64,000 nt of DNA from Cytophagaceae bacterium (GTDB lineage Bacteria > Bacteroidota > Bacteroidia > Cytophagales > Cytophagaceae): positions 62,001-126,000 of the forward strand of contig JALONM010000003.1 in the NCBI GenBank assembly GCA_025454925.1. The letters run 5' to 3'. The position numbers and the translations under genes are program-made. The first letter of the stretch is position 1. Every line of letters starts with the position of its first letter. The notes under the pieces were generated by a model. It saw only the letters and a list, made by a program, of their open reading frames with translations. It had not been told where the DNA came from and did no database searches. Shown in pieces: positions 17,197 to 25,422 of this stretch.

Positions 17197-18372
17197 ATGC
17201 TTAATCGCAGAATGCTCCGGGTAAAAGCGCTACAATCCTTATATTCCTATTATCAGGGTCAAGCCGCTAACGTAGAACTAGGAGCAGATTTAATCGCTGA
17301 AATCTTTTCTCCTGATCTTAATTCTATGGAAGTTCAGGACCATGTAAAACTAAAAGCGCAACGCGAAGAAGCTACAATCATTTACAAAAAAGCAGCCGAA
17401 TCAGGGAATTCACCTGATTTCGGAACCTCCGATAAAATAATTGCTAACGCCGTATACAAAGCCCTCGACCATTTTAAGAGCTTAATGGAAAAGGACCGTA
17501 AACAAGTGCGTAAACATTTACAGGAAGATATACAAAAACTTTCCTGGGATTATCTCATGCTTCTTAAATTTTTGCTCGATGTATCCGAACAAGTGATGAT
17601 CGATGAGCAGGAAAACATGAGTAAGTTATTAAGTCCTAAATCTTCGCCTCCCAAATACCTAAAGTTACATACGAATAAAATCATTGAGAAACTGCGCATC
17701 AACGAATCCTTTTTAAACCGGTGTGGCAGAGAGCATGTTGGTTGGGAAAAGCAGGTAATCCGTTCTTTCTTCAAAGAAATACTAAAAAAAGACGACGAAT
17801 ACATCCGGTATCAGGAATTAAAAGAAGCCAGCTGGGACGACGATAGAGCCATTCTGATGCATATCATGAAAGACTTGATGCTGAAAAAAGAGTCGGTGAT
17901 CATGCACCTGGAGGAATCGGATTTAAATTGGAATGAAAACAGCGTTATTGCCAAAGGCGTTGCTTCCAAGGCTTTAAAATTGTTTGATGAAAGTTACCAG
18001 GAAAAATCCCCTCTGCCTGAAATTGCCTTGAATTGGGATGAAGACCGTGAATTTTACATGGATCTTTTTGAAGAAACACTCAAGCGCGATAAAGAACTTG
18101 AAGGCTACGTAATGAGTAAAATAAAAAACTGGGAAATGGACAGGCTGGCCATGACCGACCGTATTTTATTGAAACTCGCTGCCGCCGAAATGATCCGGTT
18201 CCCTAGCATTCCGGTTAAAGTAACCATCAACGAATTTATTGAGATATCGAAATCGTATTCTACACCTAATTCTAAACAATTTGTAAATGGTATCCTGGAT
18301 GCCTTGTCGGCTGAACTAAGCAGCCAGGGAATTGTTAAGAAGAGTGGTCGCGGATTAATAGATAACAAATAA
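17197..18372 (+). CDS. nusB: Transcription antitermination factor NusB, long Bacteroidota form
   Basis: NusB with NusE (S10) binds boxA RNA and promotes antitermination of rRNA operons. The usual protein is about 140 residues; this one is 391. The NusB fold is split: MLNRRMLRVKALQSLYSYY at the start matches its first helix, and the rest of the fold lies after about residue 245 (MDRLAMTDRILLKLAAAEM, then VTINEFIEISKSYSTPNSKQFVNGILDAL). In between is a roughly 200-residue charged helical insertion. Long forms of this kind are known from Bacteroidota; the role of the extra part is not known to me. The next gene, DUF1573, follows after 260 bases with its own promoter. Confidence 0.92.
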   Translation: MLNRRMLRVKALQSLYSYYQGQAANVELGADLIAEIFSPDLNSMEVQDHVKLKAQREEATIIYKKAAESGNSPDFGTSDKIIANAVYKALDHFKSLMEKDRKQVRKHLQEDIQKLSWDYLMLLKFLLDVSEQVMIDEQENMSKLLSPKSSPPKYLKLHTNKIIEKLRINESFLNRCGREHVGWEKQVIRSFFKEILKKDDEYIRYQELKEASWDDDRAILMHIMKDLMLKKESVIMHLEESDLNWNENSVIAKGVASKALKLFDESYQEKSPLPEIALNWDEDREFYMDLFEETLKRDKELEGYVMSKIKNWEMDRLAMTDRILLKLAAAEMIRFPSIPVKVTINEFIEISKSYSTPNSKQFVNGILDALSAELSSQGIVKKSGRGLIDNK

Positions 18373-18572
18373 ATCAACCTTTCCCGTAGTGCTTGTTTTT
18401 CCTGCGGAGAATGTTCTTGGTTCTTAGATCCATGGCTTGTAGTTTTGGGCATTGAAGGACGGACTTACAAATTTAGAGTTGTTTAATCGCGTTGGAAACC
18501 TTTAACCTACTTACATATTTTCCAATGGTTGGAATTCAACTTAAATATAGAAAAAAGCATATCGGGCAGGGT

Positions 18573-18603
18573 TTTGAACTTTGATTCGGAAATTTTACCT
18601 TTG
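18573..18603 (+). promoter_or_regulatory. Promoter of DUF1573-yajC-ybbR-coaE
   Basis: TTTG (18573-18576), 19 bases, then TACCTTTG (18596-18603). Both parts fit the Bacteroidota consensus and lie 29 bases before the ATG. Confidence 0.7.
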
Positions 18604-18632
18604 CCTCTGTACCGTAATGATTCATTAACACT

Positions 18633-19124
18633 ATGAAAATTAACTTTTTAGCCATTGTTATGCTGTGTGCAGCCTTATCTTCCTGCGACAGTAAAGGTTC
18701 AGAAAAATCGAGTTCGGATACCAGCGTAGTGGTTCCTGCTGCCGAGGAAACGGCTGGAGAAGAATCTAAGAAGCCTCTGGAGCTAACGAGCATTGAGTTT
18801 CTCGAAAAAGAACATGATTTCGGAACGATCAACGAAGGAGAAAAGGCCATTCATGTTTTTAAATTTAAAAATACAGGATCTAATCCACTGGTCATTTCCG
18901 ACGCACGTCCGGGTTGTGGATGCACCGTACCAACCTTCACTAAAGACCCGGTAGCGCCAGGTGAGACCGGTGAAATTAAAGTTGAATTTGACAGTAATGG
19001 CAAAAGCGGACAAAGTACTAAAAAAGTAACGGTGATCTCCAATACAGAACCTGGTTCAAACGAAATTTCTTTCAAAGTAAACGTGTTGAAAAAAATTGAC
19101 GGGCCTTACAAACAACAACAATAA
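18633..19124 (+). CDS. DUF1573 lipoprotein
   Basis: A 163-residue lipoprotein: signal with lipobox LSSC and lipidated C18, a Ser/Glu-rich linker to about residue 48, then a DUF1573 Ig-like (ASH/MSP-like) domain. That domain carries the hallmarks HDFGTINEGEKAIHVFKFKN, ISDARPGCGCTVP and PGETGEIKVEFDSNGKSG. Such domains are common in Bacteroidota envelope proteins, and their molecular role is unknown. The paired cysteines in GCGC could bind metal or form a disulfide. It heads a conserved run with yajC (18 bases later), ybbR and coaE. Confidence 0.88.
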   Translation: MKINFLAIVMLCAALSSCDSKGSEKSSSDTSVVVPAAEETAGEESKKPLELTSIEFLEKEHDFGTINEGEKAIHVFKFKNTGSNPLVISDARPGCGCTVPTFTKDPVAPGETGEIKVEFDSNGKSGQSTKKVTVISNTEPGSNEISFKVNVLKKIDGPYKQQQ

Positions 19125-19142
19125 TTTAACTAACGCACAATA

Positions 19143-19478
19143 ATGAATACAATGTTACCGCTGCTACAAGCAGCACAGCAAGGCGGCTCCCAATGGTTTA
19201 CCTTGGTATTATTTGGTGGTATGTTTGTGGTGATGTATTTTTTCATGATACGACCTCAGCAGAAAAAAGCCAAAGAAGCCAAAAACTTCCGCGAGAACAT
19301 CAAGAAGGGAGATGAGGTAGTAACGATTGGTGGCCTTCACGGAAAAGTACACAGTGTAAAAGACAACGGAACCATTGTATTGGAAGCTGATCCTGGGGTA
19401 CGCCTTACCTTTTCACTGGAAAGTATTTCCGCAGAATCCACAAAAAAAATAATGGAGACTGAACTTAAAAAATCCTAA
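19143..19478 (+). CDS. yajC: Preprotein translocase subunit YajC
   Basis: A 111-residue single-pass membrane protein that associates with SecDF and the SecYEG translocon. One membrane helix (about residues 19-38) is followed by the conserved IRPQQKKAKEAKNFRENIKK, then KGDEVVTIGGLHGKVHSV and the small SH3-like domain to the end. secDF is not in the window. The stop is immediately followed by the start of ybbR with no gap (TAA then ATG), indicating co-translation. Confidence 0.93.
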   Translation: MNTMLPLLQAAQQGGSQWFTLVLFGGMFVVMYFFMIRPQQKKAKEAKNFRENIKKGDEVVTIGGLHGKVHSVKDNGTIVLEADPGVRLTFSLESISAESTKKIMETELKKS

Positions 19479-20420
19479 ATGAAAAAAGTAGTCCGGCTAC
19501 TTGGAATTAAAAGAAGTGACTGGTTGCCTATAGCCTCGTGCTTGCTGGCGGCAGTCACTTTTTGGTTTTTTGTTTCCATGAACGATGATTACAGCATCGA
19601 AGTTTCTCATCCCCTGGAAGTAAAATACGATCCGGATTTATATGTACCCATCAGTGCACCTCCCAAAGAAGTGCGATTTAGCACCACGGCCTCCGGTTGG
19701 GATTTACTGCAAAAAACCAGCTTTATAAACAGCAGCCCGATCGAAATTAGTCTTGACGAATTCAAAAAAAGAAGGTACCTAAGTTCCTCTCGACTCAAGC
19801 CAATCGTTGAAAGACAAATGCGTGGGATAAAAATTAACTATATACAGGAGGATACCATTTGGGTCAACTTCGAAAAAAAAAGAAATCAAAAAATTAAAGT
19901 ACGTTTACAGGTTTCTAATTACCTGGCGGAGGGAGTAGAACTAGATGGTCCAGTCATCATAAATCCTTCTGAAGTAGATATCATTGGCCCCGGTTCTTTA
20001 ATTCGCAAGGCTCCACTGCTGCTGGATCTGAGTCTGCCTCACCGAAACATATCGGGCACTTACCAGGAAGACATTGAATTGCATAGTGAAATGGAAGGCT
20101 TAAGTTTTAAGCCGGAGGAAGTACATGTATCCTTTAAAACCATTCTTCTTGAATCCCAATCCGATCAATTTCAAATTACAAAAGTGAATTTCCCTAAAAG
20201 GAAAAATATTAAACTTTCTGAATCTCAGGTTACGCTTACACTGTACTACCGTGAAGGGGATAAAGAAAAAGCAAAAGCCTTCAAACCTCAGGTAATGGCT
20301 GACTTTAATCAATTGAACGAACAGAAAAAAACCATCAAACTTCAATTAAAAAATACACCGGATTGGTTGAGAAGCGCGAAGATAGAACCTTCTTATGTTC
20401 AAATACGGTATGGAGAATAA
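19479..20420 (+). CDS. YbbR-like domain protein
   Basis: A 313-residue protein with an N-terminal membrane anchor (about residues 15-34, DWLPIASCLLAAVTFWFFV) and YbbR-type beta-rich repeats outside the membrane. Strand patterns such as YVPISAPPKEVRFS, VNPSEVDIIGPGSLI and WLRSAKIEPSYVQIRYG recur. In Firmicutes the YbbR protein CdaR regulates the diadenylate cyclase CdaA; here no cdaA is adjacent, and in Bacteroidota the gene travels with yajC and coaE. Its role here is unknown. The coaE start lies within its last codons (11-bp overlap). Confidence 0.85.
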   Translation: MKKVVRLLGIKRSDWLPIASCLLAAVTFWFFVSMNDDYSIEVSHPLEVKYDPDLYVPISAPPKEVRFSTTASGWDLLQKTSFINSSPIEISLDEFKKRRYLSSSRLKPIVERQMRGIKINYIQEDTIWVNFEKKRNQKIKVRLQVSNYLAEGVELDGPVIINPSEVDIIGPGSLIRKAPLLLDLSLPHRNISGTYQEDIELHSEMEGLSFKPEEVHVSFKTILLESQSDQFQITKVNFPKRKNIKLSESQVTLTLYYREGDKEKAKAFKPQVMADFNQLNEQKKTIKLQLKNTPDWLRSAKIEPSYVQIRYGE

Positions 20421-21021
20421 GCCCCTTATAATCGGATTGACGGGCGGTATCGGTGCTGGTAAATCAACCGTTCGCAGATATTTTGAGCGCATACATCAAA
20501 TTCCCAGTTACGATGCCGACACCAGGGCTAAATGGTTGATCAACCATCTGGAACCACTCAAAACACAATTGATTGAGCTGTTTGGCCAGGAAGCTTATAC
20601 CCATGGAACATGGACTCCTTCCGTGGTAAGCCCTAAAATCATGGCCAATCCAGAGTTAACCAAGCAACTCAATGGCCTGGTTCATCCATGCGTAAAAACG
20701 GATTTTGCACAATGGCATGCACAACAAAATGCCCCTTATGTAATCAAAGAAGCCGCACTTTTGATTGAAGCTGGAACCTACCAGGAATGCGATCGGTTGG
20801 CGGTGGTCACGGCGATGGAATCTACCCGGATTCAACGAATTTTGAATCGTGATCCTCAACGGAGCATTTCTGAAATAAAAAATATACTTGCCCGGCAACT
20901 TCCCGAATCAGAAAAATTAAAACTTGCCAACGATATTATTTACAACGAAGAACAACAAGCCTTGATTCCTCAATTAGAAAAACTTCATCGCATCTGGCTT
21001 TCACTTTCCCTTCCCCATTAG
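20410..21021 (+). CDS. coaE: Dephospho-CoA kinase
   Basis: Catalyses the last step of coenzyme A synthesis, phosphorylating the 3'-hydroxyl of dephospho-CoA with ATP. It starts MENKPLIIGLTGGIGAGKST with a P-loop at about residues 11-19, followed by YDADTRAKWL (substrate-binding DAD-type motif), VIKEAALLIEAG and the RDPQRS lid region. The 203-residue length is standard. The ATG at 20410 is chosen because the conserved start of the P-loop strand follows it; the frame's earlier start at 20395 only adds five residues. A 12-bp hairpin lies 14 bases downstream. Confidence 0.93.
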   Translation: MENKPLIIGLTGGIGAGKSTVRRYFERIHQIPSYDADTRAKWLINHLEPLKTQLIELFGQEAYTHGTWTPSVVSPKIMANPELTKQLNGLVHPCVKTDFAQWHAQQNAPYVIKEAALLIEAGTYQECDRLAVVTAMESTRIQRILNRDPQRSISEIKNILARQLPESEKLKLANDIIYNEEQQALIPQLEKLHRIWLSLSLPH

Positions 21022-21034
21022 ATTTTTTAGATGT

Positions 21035-21061
21035 AAGATTTTATCGTTCCGATAAAATCTT
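21035..21061 (+). terminator. Hairpin after coaE
   Basis: A perfect 12-bp stem (AAGATTTTATCG / CGATAAAATCTT) with loop TTC. The U-tract is short, so termination may be partial. Confidence 0.5.
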
Positions 21062-21295
21062 TAAAAGCAACTACCTTGCATTTCCATTTTGCTAAAAATA
21101 CAGTAAGCTTTTTGTGCTTCAGGCAGTTTAAAACGTTACCACTTGCGTAAATACAATTCTATTCAAACTTATACGCCTTGTCAGTAGTAAAAGAAAATTG
21201 AAGACACTATCTTTAAAAAAAAATTGAAGTGTTCAATGAACTTTTATGTGTAACAAAATGTTACATAATTGAAATAAAAAATGAGTGATTGATAA

Positions 21296-21325
21296 TTGAA
21301 AATCTAAATCAACACTGTATATTTG
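21296..21325 (+). promoter_or_regulatory. Promoter of candidate ncRNA
   Basis: TTG (21296-21298), 19 bases, then TATATTTG (21318-21325). There is no open reading frame directly downstream, only the structured element ending at 21445. Confidence 0.6.
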
Positions 21326-21330
21326 TTTCG

Positions 21331-21445
21331 ACATTTGGAATACACGAGGTTAATGCCTCTAATGATATTTAAGATTCCATAGCTGGTTGAGAGATCTGGG
21401 GGAAACATAGTGCGAAGCCCTTCGTACTTCCCCCAGTTTTTTTTT
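21331..21445 (+). ncRNA. Candidate structured small RNA, about 115 nt
   Basis: A stand-alone transcript is suggested by a good promoter at 21296-21325 and a strong intrinsic terminator. The 5' part can form GGAAT / ATTCC enclosing a GAGGT-TAAT-GCCTC hairpin. The 3' part is a long hairpin: a 9-bp stem CTGGGGGAA (21396) / TTCCCCCAG (21428), a five-base ACATA bulge on the 5' side, an inner 7-bp stem and a GCCC tetraloop, followed by nine T. No signature of tmRNA, SRP RNA or RNase P is seen. A 6S-like RNA is conceivable but a closing 5'-3' stem is not obvious. It could instead act as a leader for valS, 80 bases away, but the terminator argues for a separate RNA. Confidence 0.5.
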
Positions 21446-21527
21446 GTACCAATCCTTGTTTTTAATAGGTTGTAAATTCAAGTCCGTCATTGTATTTTTA
21501 CCTTCTATCATAAAAAGAAATTACTAG

Positions 21528-24194
21528 ATGACTGAGTTGAGCAAAACCTATAGTCCTTCAGAAATTGAAGAGAAATGGTACCGCTATTGGATGGAACATC
21601 AATTTTTTTCCTCAAGTCCAAATCCATCTAAAGAGAAATTCAGTGTCGTCATTCCTCCTCCCAATGTTACGGGAGTATTGCACATGGGCCATATGCTCAA
21701 CAATACGATTCAGGATGTATTGGTGCGCCGTGCACGTATGCAAGGAAAAGAAGCCTGTTGGGTACCTGGTACCGACCACGCCTCTATTGCTACGGAGGCC
21801 AAAGTAGTGGCTTTACTCCGGGAAAAAGGAATTAAAAAAAGTGATATTAGCCGTGAGGCATTTCTTGCCCATGCCTGGGATTGGAAAGAAAAATATGGTG
21901 GCATCATATTATCCCAATTAAAAAAACTAGGGGCTTCGGTAGATTGGAACCGTACGCGCTTCACCATGGAAGACAGTCTTTCGGAATCGGTGCTGAAAGT
22001 GTTTGTAGATATGTACCAGAAAGGCTACATATACCGCGGACTGCGCATGGTAAACTGGGACCCGCAAGGCAAAACGGCCTTGTCTGACGAAGAGGTAATT
22101 TACAAAGAGGTTAATTCCAAATTGTACCATCTTCGTTATTTAATAGTGGACGGTAACAAACCTGAAACTACCACGGCTAAGTCAAATTACCTGACTATTG
22201 CCACTACACGTCCAGAAACTATTCTTGGAGATACAGCCATCTGTGTGCATCCGGAAGATGAGCGCTACCAGCATCTCATTGGAAAACACGTGCTCGTTCC
22301 TATTATTGAACGCATGATTCCTATCATTGCGGATGAATACGTAGAAAAAGACTTTGGTACCGGATGCTTGAAAGTAACACCAGCCCACGATATAAACGAC
22401 CATGAACTGGGCAAAAAGCACAACCTGGTTACCATCGACATCATGCACGACGATGGGCTGTTTAATTTCAGGGCATTACATTTTGAAGGGAAAGACCGCT
22501 TTGAAGTGCGCAAAGAAATTGTTCGCTATCTCGAAAACCTGGGTCATTTAGCAAAGGTAGAAGAAATTAAAAACAACGTTGGCTATTCCGAACGCACCAA
22601 CGCAGTAATAGAACCACGGCTGTCTAAACAATGGTTTGTCGACATGAAAAAATTCATGAAAGCAAATCCAGAAGTGTTGGACGCCGTAATGCAAGACGAA
22701 ATCCGAATATATCCGGAGAAGTTTAAAAACACTTACCGGCATTGGATCGATAACATTAAAGATTGGTGCATCTCCCGCCAGTTGTGGTGGGGACACCAGA
22801 TTCCTGCCTGGTATGCGCCCAATGGAGATTTTGCTGTGGCCGAATCGGAAGAGCAGGCTTACCAGCAATTGCTTGCAAAAAATCCGGGCTTGCAACGTTC
22901 TGAGCTTCGCAGAGACGAAGATGTGCTCGATACCTGGTATTCCTCATGGCTTTGGCCAATCACCGTATTCGACGGCTTAACCAAACCTGACAATCCGGAT
23001 ATCAAGTATTATTACCCCACTGATGTGCTCGTTACAGCGCCGGAAATTTTATTTTTCTGGGTGGCTCGCATGATCATGGCAGGATATGAATACCAGAAAA
23101 AATTACCGTTCAAAGATGTATACCTGCATGGTATTGTGCGCGACAAAGAAGGACGTAAAATGTCTAAATCGCTGGGCAATTCTCCTGACCCCATTGACCT
23201 GATGAATAAATACAGTACCGATGGGGTGAGGTTTGGAATGCTGGTGAGTGCGCCTGCTGGAAACGATATTCTGTACGATGACAAATACTGCGAACAAGGT
23301 CGGAATTTTAACAATAAGCTCTGGAACGCCTTGCGTTTGATCAAAGGTTGGAAACAGGATACTTCGCTTGCGCCTTCCGATGCGCAGCAGCAAGCAATTG
23401 CCTGGTTTGGCAATCGCTTGAATCAAGTAGCGGTGGACCTCGAAACTCAATTTGCCGATTATCGTCTTTCTGAGGCCCTGATGTCGGTCTACAAGCTGAT
23501 CTGGGATGATTTCTGCGCGAGTTACCTGGAAATGATTAAGCCAGGCTTTGAACAACCCATCGATGCCCATACGTATGAAATTACCCTCTCCTACTTCGAA
23601 ACGATGGTAACACTTCTGCATCCATTTATGCCTTTTATTACGGAGGAAATTTGGATGTCCTTGAAAGAACGAACGAAAGGAGAAAGCATCTGTGTGGCCG
23701 CCTGGCCTCATGCAGGCGCATTCAATGACAAACTTATTACGAATGGATTCCGGGCATTGGAAGTAGTAACCGAAATCAGAAATTATCGCCAAAGCAAGCA
23801 GTTGAGTCCCAAAGGACCTTTGGTACTAAGCGTTCACGCGCAGGACTTAGGTCCTTATATTCAATTTTCATCGGTTATACAAAAGCTGGCGAACCTGAGT
23901 GCTCTGCATCCCGGACAAAAACCGGAAACTCCCGTTACATTCGTGCTTCAGTCGGATGAATTCTACATTCCTGCGCCGGAATCGGTAGATACAGAGAAGG
24001 AAATAGAAAACCTGCAAAAAGAATTAGAATACATCAAAGGATTTTTGAAATCCGTAAATGCCAAACTCTCCAATGAGAAGTTTGTTTCGGGCGCTCCGGC
24101 AGCCGTGGTAGACATGGAAAAAAAGAAAAAAGCAGACGCTGAATCTAAAATCATCACCTTGGAACAAAGTTTGGAGAGTCTTCTCAAAAACTAA
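21528..24194 (+). CDS. valS: Valyl-tRNA synthetase
   Basis: A class I aminoacyl-tRNA synthetase of 888 residues that charges tRNA-Val. It has PPPNVTGVLHMGHML (the HIGH-type motif), the CP1 editing domain (region of TTRPETILGDTAICVHP), GRKMSKSLGNSPDP (KMSKS) and a C-terminal coiled coil of about 65 residues (from TEKEIENLQKELEYIKG) that binds tRNA. It starts at ATG 21528; the 80 bases between it and the candidate RNA terminator show no T-box-like element. An intrinsic terminator follows. Confidence 0.97.
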   Translation: MTELSKTYSPSEIEEKWYRYWMEHQFFSSSPNPSKEKFSVVIPPPNVTGVLHMGHMLNNTIQDVLVRRARMQGKEACWVPGTDHASIATEAKVVALLREKGIKKSDISREAFLAHAWDWKEKYGGIILSQLKKLGASVDWNRTRFTMEDSLSESVLKVFVDMYQKGYIYRGLRMVNWDPQGKTALSDEEVIYKEVNSKLYHLRYLIVDGNKPETTTAKSNYLTIATTRPETILGDTAICVHPEDERYQHLIGKHVLVPIIERMIPIIADEYVEKDFGTGCLKVTPAHDINDHELGKKHNLVTIDIMHDDGLFNFRALHFEGKDRFEVRKEIVRYLENLGHLAKVEEIKNNVGYSERTNAVIEPRLSKQWFVDMKKFMKANPEVLDAVMQDEIRIYPEKFKNTYRHWIDNIKDWCISRQLWWGHQIPAWYAPNGDFAVAESEEQAYQQLLAKNPGLQRSELRRDEDVLDTWYSSWLWPITVFDGLTKPDNPDIKYYYPTDVLVTAPEILFFWVARMIMAGYEYQKKLPFKDVYLHGIVRDKEGRKMSKSLGNSPDPIDLMNKYSTDGVRFGMLVSAPAGNDILYDDKYCEQGRNFNNKLWNALRLIKGWKQDTSLAPSDAQQQAIAWFGNRLNQVAVDLETQFADYRLSEALMSVYKLIWDDFCASYLEMIKPGFEQPIDAHTYEITLSYFETMVTLLHPFMPFITEEIWMSLKERTKGESICVAAWPHAGAFNDKLITNGFRALEVVTEIRNYRQSKQLSPKGPLVLSVHAQDLGPYIQFSSVIQKLANLSALHPGQKPETPVTFVLQSDEFYIPAPESVDTEKEIENLQKELEYIKGFLKSVNAKLSNEKFVSGAPAAVVDMEKKKKADAESKIITLEQSLESLLKN

Positions 24195-24195
24195 T

Positions 24196-24233
24196 GTGCC
24201 GCCTACCTATGGTAGGCGCACTCCGATTTTTTT
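24196..24233 (+). terminator. Intrinsic terminator after valS
   Basis: A stem of GTGC + GCCTACC with GGTAGGC + GCAC (one bulged C) and loop TAT, followed by a seven-T run. Confidence 0.75.
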
Positions 24234-24267
24234 AGTATACTTGTAAACACTGATATCAAAACAGGAT

Positions 24268-25215
24268 ATGAAATTACCGATTATAGGCCTTTTAGTAATT
24301 TTTATGCTTTCATGGGGAAATAATGCCCTGGCGCAAAATCCCAAACAATCGAAGAAGTATAAAGTAAAAAAAGAAAAGAAGAGAGATCCGTACACGCCCG
24401 TTTATCATGATAAAGATTCCGATGGAGATGGTGTACCCGATGGAAGAGATGAATGCATACATACTCCCAAAGGAGAGCCCGTAACACCTTTTGGATGTCC
24501 GTTCGATACTGATTTCGATGGCGTTTATGATTACGAAGATTTGTGTAAAACCGAAAAAGGTCCTAAAGATAACAAAGGCTGCCCTTGGGGAGACCGCGAT
24601 CAGGACGGTATCAAAGATAATGAAGACCTTTGTCCGGATGTATTTGGCGTAGCTAAATTCAAAGGGTGTCCTGACTCAGATGGAGATGGGATCCAGGATA
24701 AAGACGATAAGTGTCCGAAAGAACCCGGTATTGAAAAATACCAGGGCTGTCCTCCACCATTCATTGATACTGATAAAGATGGTATTGATGATTACCACGA
24801 TGTATGCGTAAAAGTACCTGGTGTCAAATCCAACAAAGGGTGTCCTGAAATTAAAAAAGTAGATCAGGATGCCGTTTCCATGGCTTTCAAAAACTTACTG
24901 TTTGAGACCAACAAAGACGTTATTGTAGAATCTTCTTTTGCCTCATTAGATGCGTTAGCCAAAATGCTTCGCAACAATCCAAAATACAACTTGTACCTGG
25001 AAGGCCACACCGACAGCGAAGGGAACGATGAAGCCAACATGGATTTATCGAAACGTCGTTCCGCTTCCGTAAAAAAATACCTGGTAGCCAAAGGAATTAA
25101 ACCTGAACGCATCACCACAGACGGATTTGGAGAAACAAGACCTGTAGATTCCAACGATACCGAAAATGGTCGACGCAACAACCGCCGTGTGGAGATGACC
25201 ATTATCCAACAATAA
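24268..25215 (+). CDS. OmpA-family protein with thrombospondin type-3 repeats
   Basis: A 315-residue outer-membrane-associated protein. A signal peptide (about 1-22, ending near NALAQ) is followed by a basic linker and about five TSP3-type calcium-binding repeats (residues 50-195; DSDGDGVPDGRDEC, DRDQDGIKDNEDLC, DSDGDGIQDKDDKC, DTDKDGIDDYHDVC). Each has Asp ligands and a closing cysteine/GCP. The C-terminal OmpA domain (about 205-315) has LLFETNKDVI, LEGHTDSEGNDEANMDLSKRR and GFGETRPVDSN for peptidoglycan binding. No beta-barrel is present. It stands alone between two terminators. Confidence 0.92.
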   Translation: MKLPIIGLLVIFMLSWGNNALAQNPKQSKKYKVKKEKKRDPYTPVYHDKDSDGDGVPDGRDECIHTPKGEPVTPFGCPFDTDFDGVYDYEDLCKTEKGPKDNKGCPWGDRDQDGIKDNEDLCPDVFGVAKFKGCPDSDGDGIQDKDDKCPKEPGIEKYQGCPPPFIDTDKDGIDDYHDVCVKVPGVKSNKGCPEIKKVDQDAVSMAFKNLLFETNKDVIVESSFASLDALAKMLRNNPKYNLYLEGHTDSEGNDEANMDLSKRRSASVKKYLVAKGIKPERITTDGFGETRPVDSNDTENGRRNNRRVEMTIIQQ

Positions 25216-25227
25216 AAAAACAATCAT

Positions 25228-25272
25228 GCTGAACAAAAAAGTCCCGCTATAGGCGGGACTTTTTCGTTCAGC
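25228..25272. terminator. Long terminator hairpin after ompA/TSP3 gene
   Basis: Stem GCTGAAC + A-run + GTCCCGC pairs with GCGGGAC + T-run + GTTCAGC, loop TATAG. About 20 base pairs in all. Confidence 0.85.
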
Positions 25273-25422
25273 ACCTATATTTTCAATAAACCAAAACAAT
25301 TCACATCCAAACATTATAGATTATTTTTAAATAAAATTAAAGTTATCATAACGTTAATAATCTTAACCTATGGTTAACATTCGGGAAACATTGCTCAACT
25401 TGCAGCATCATATCCGTTAACA

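Noticed and set aside
21331-21445. Naming the candidate RNA as 6S, SRP or tmRNA.
   Set aside because: None of the defining sequence motifs was found and a closing 5'-3' stem for 6S is not evident.
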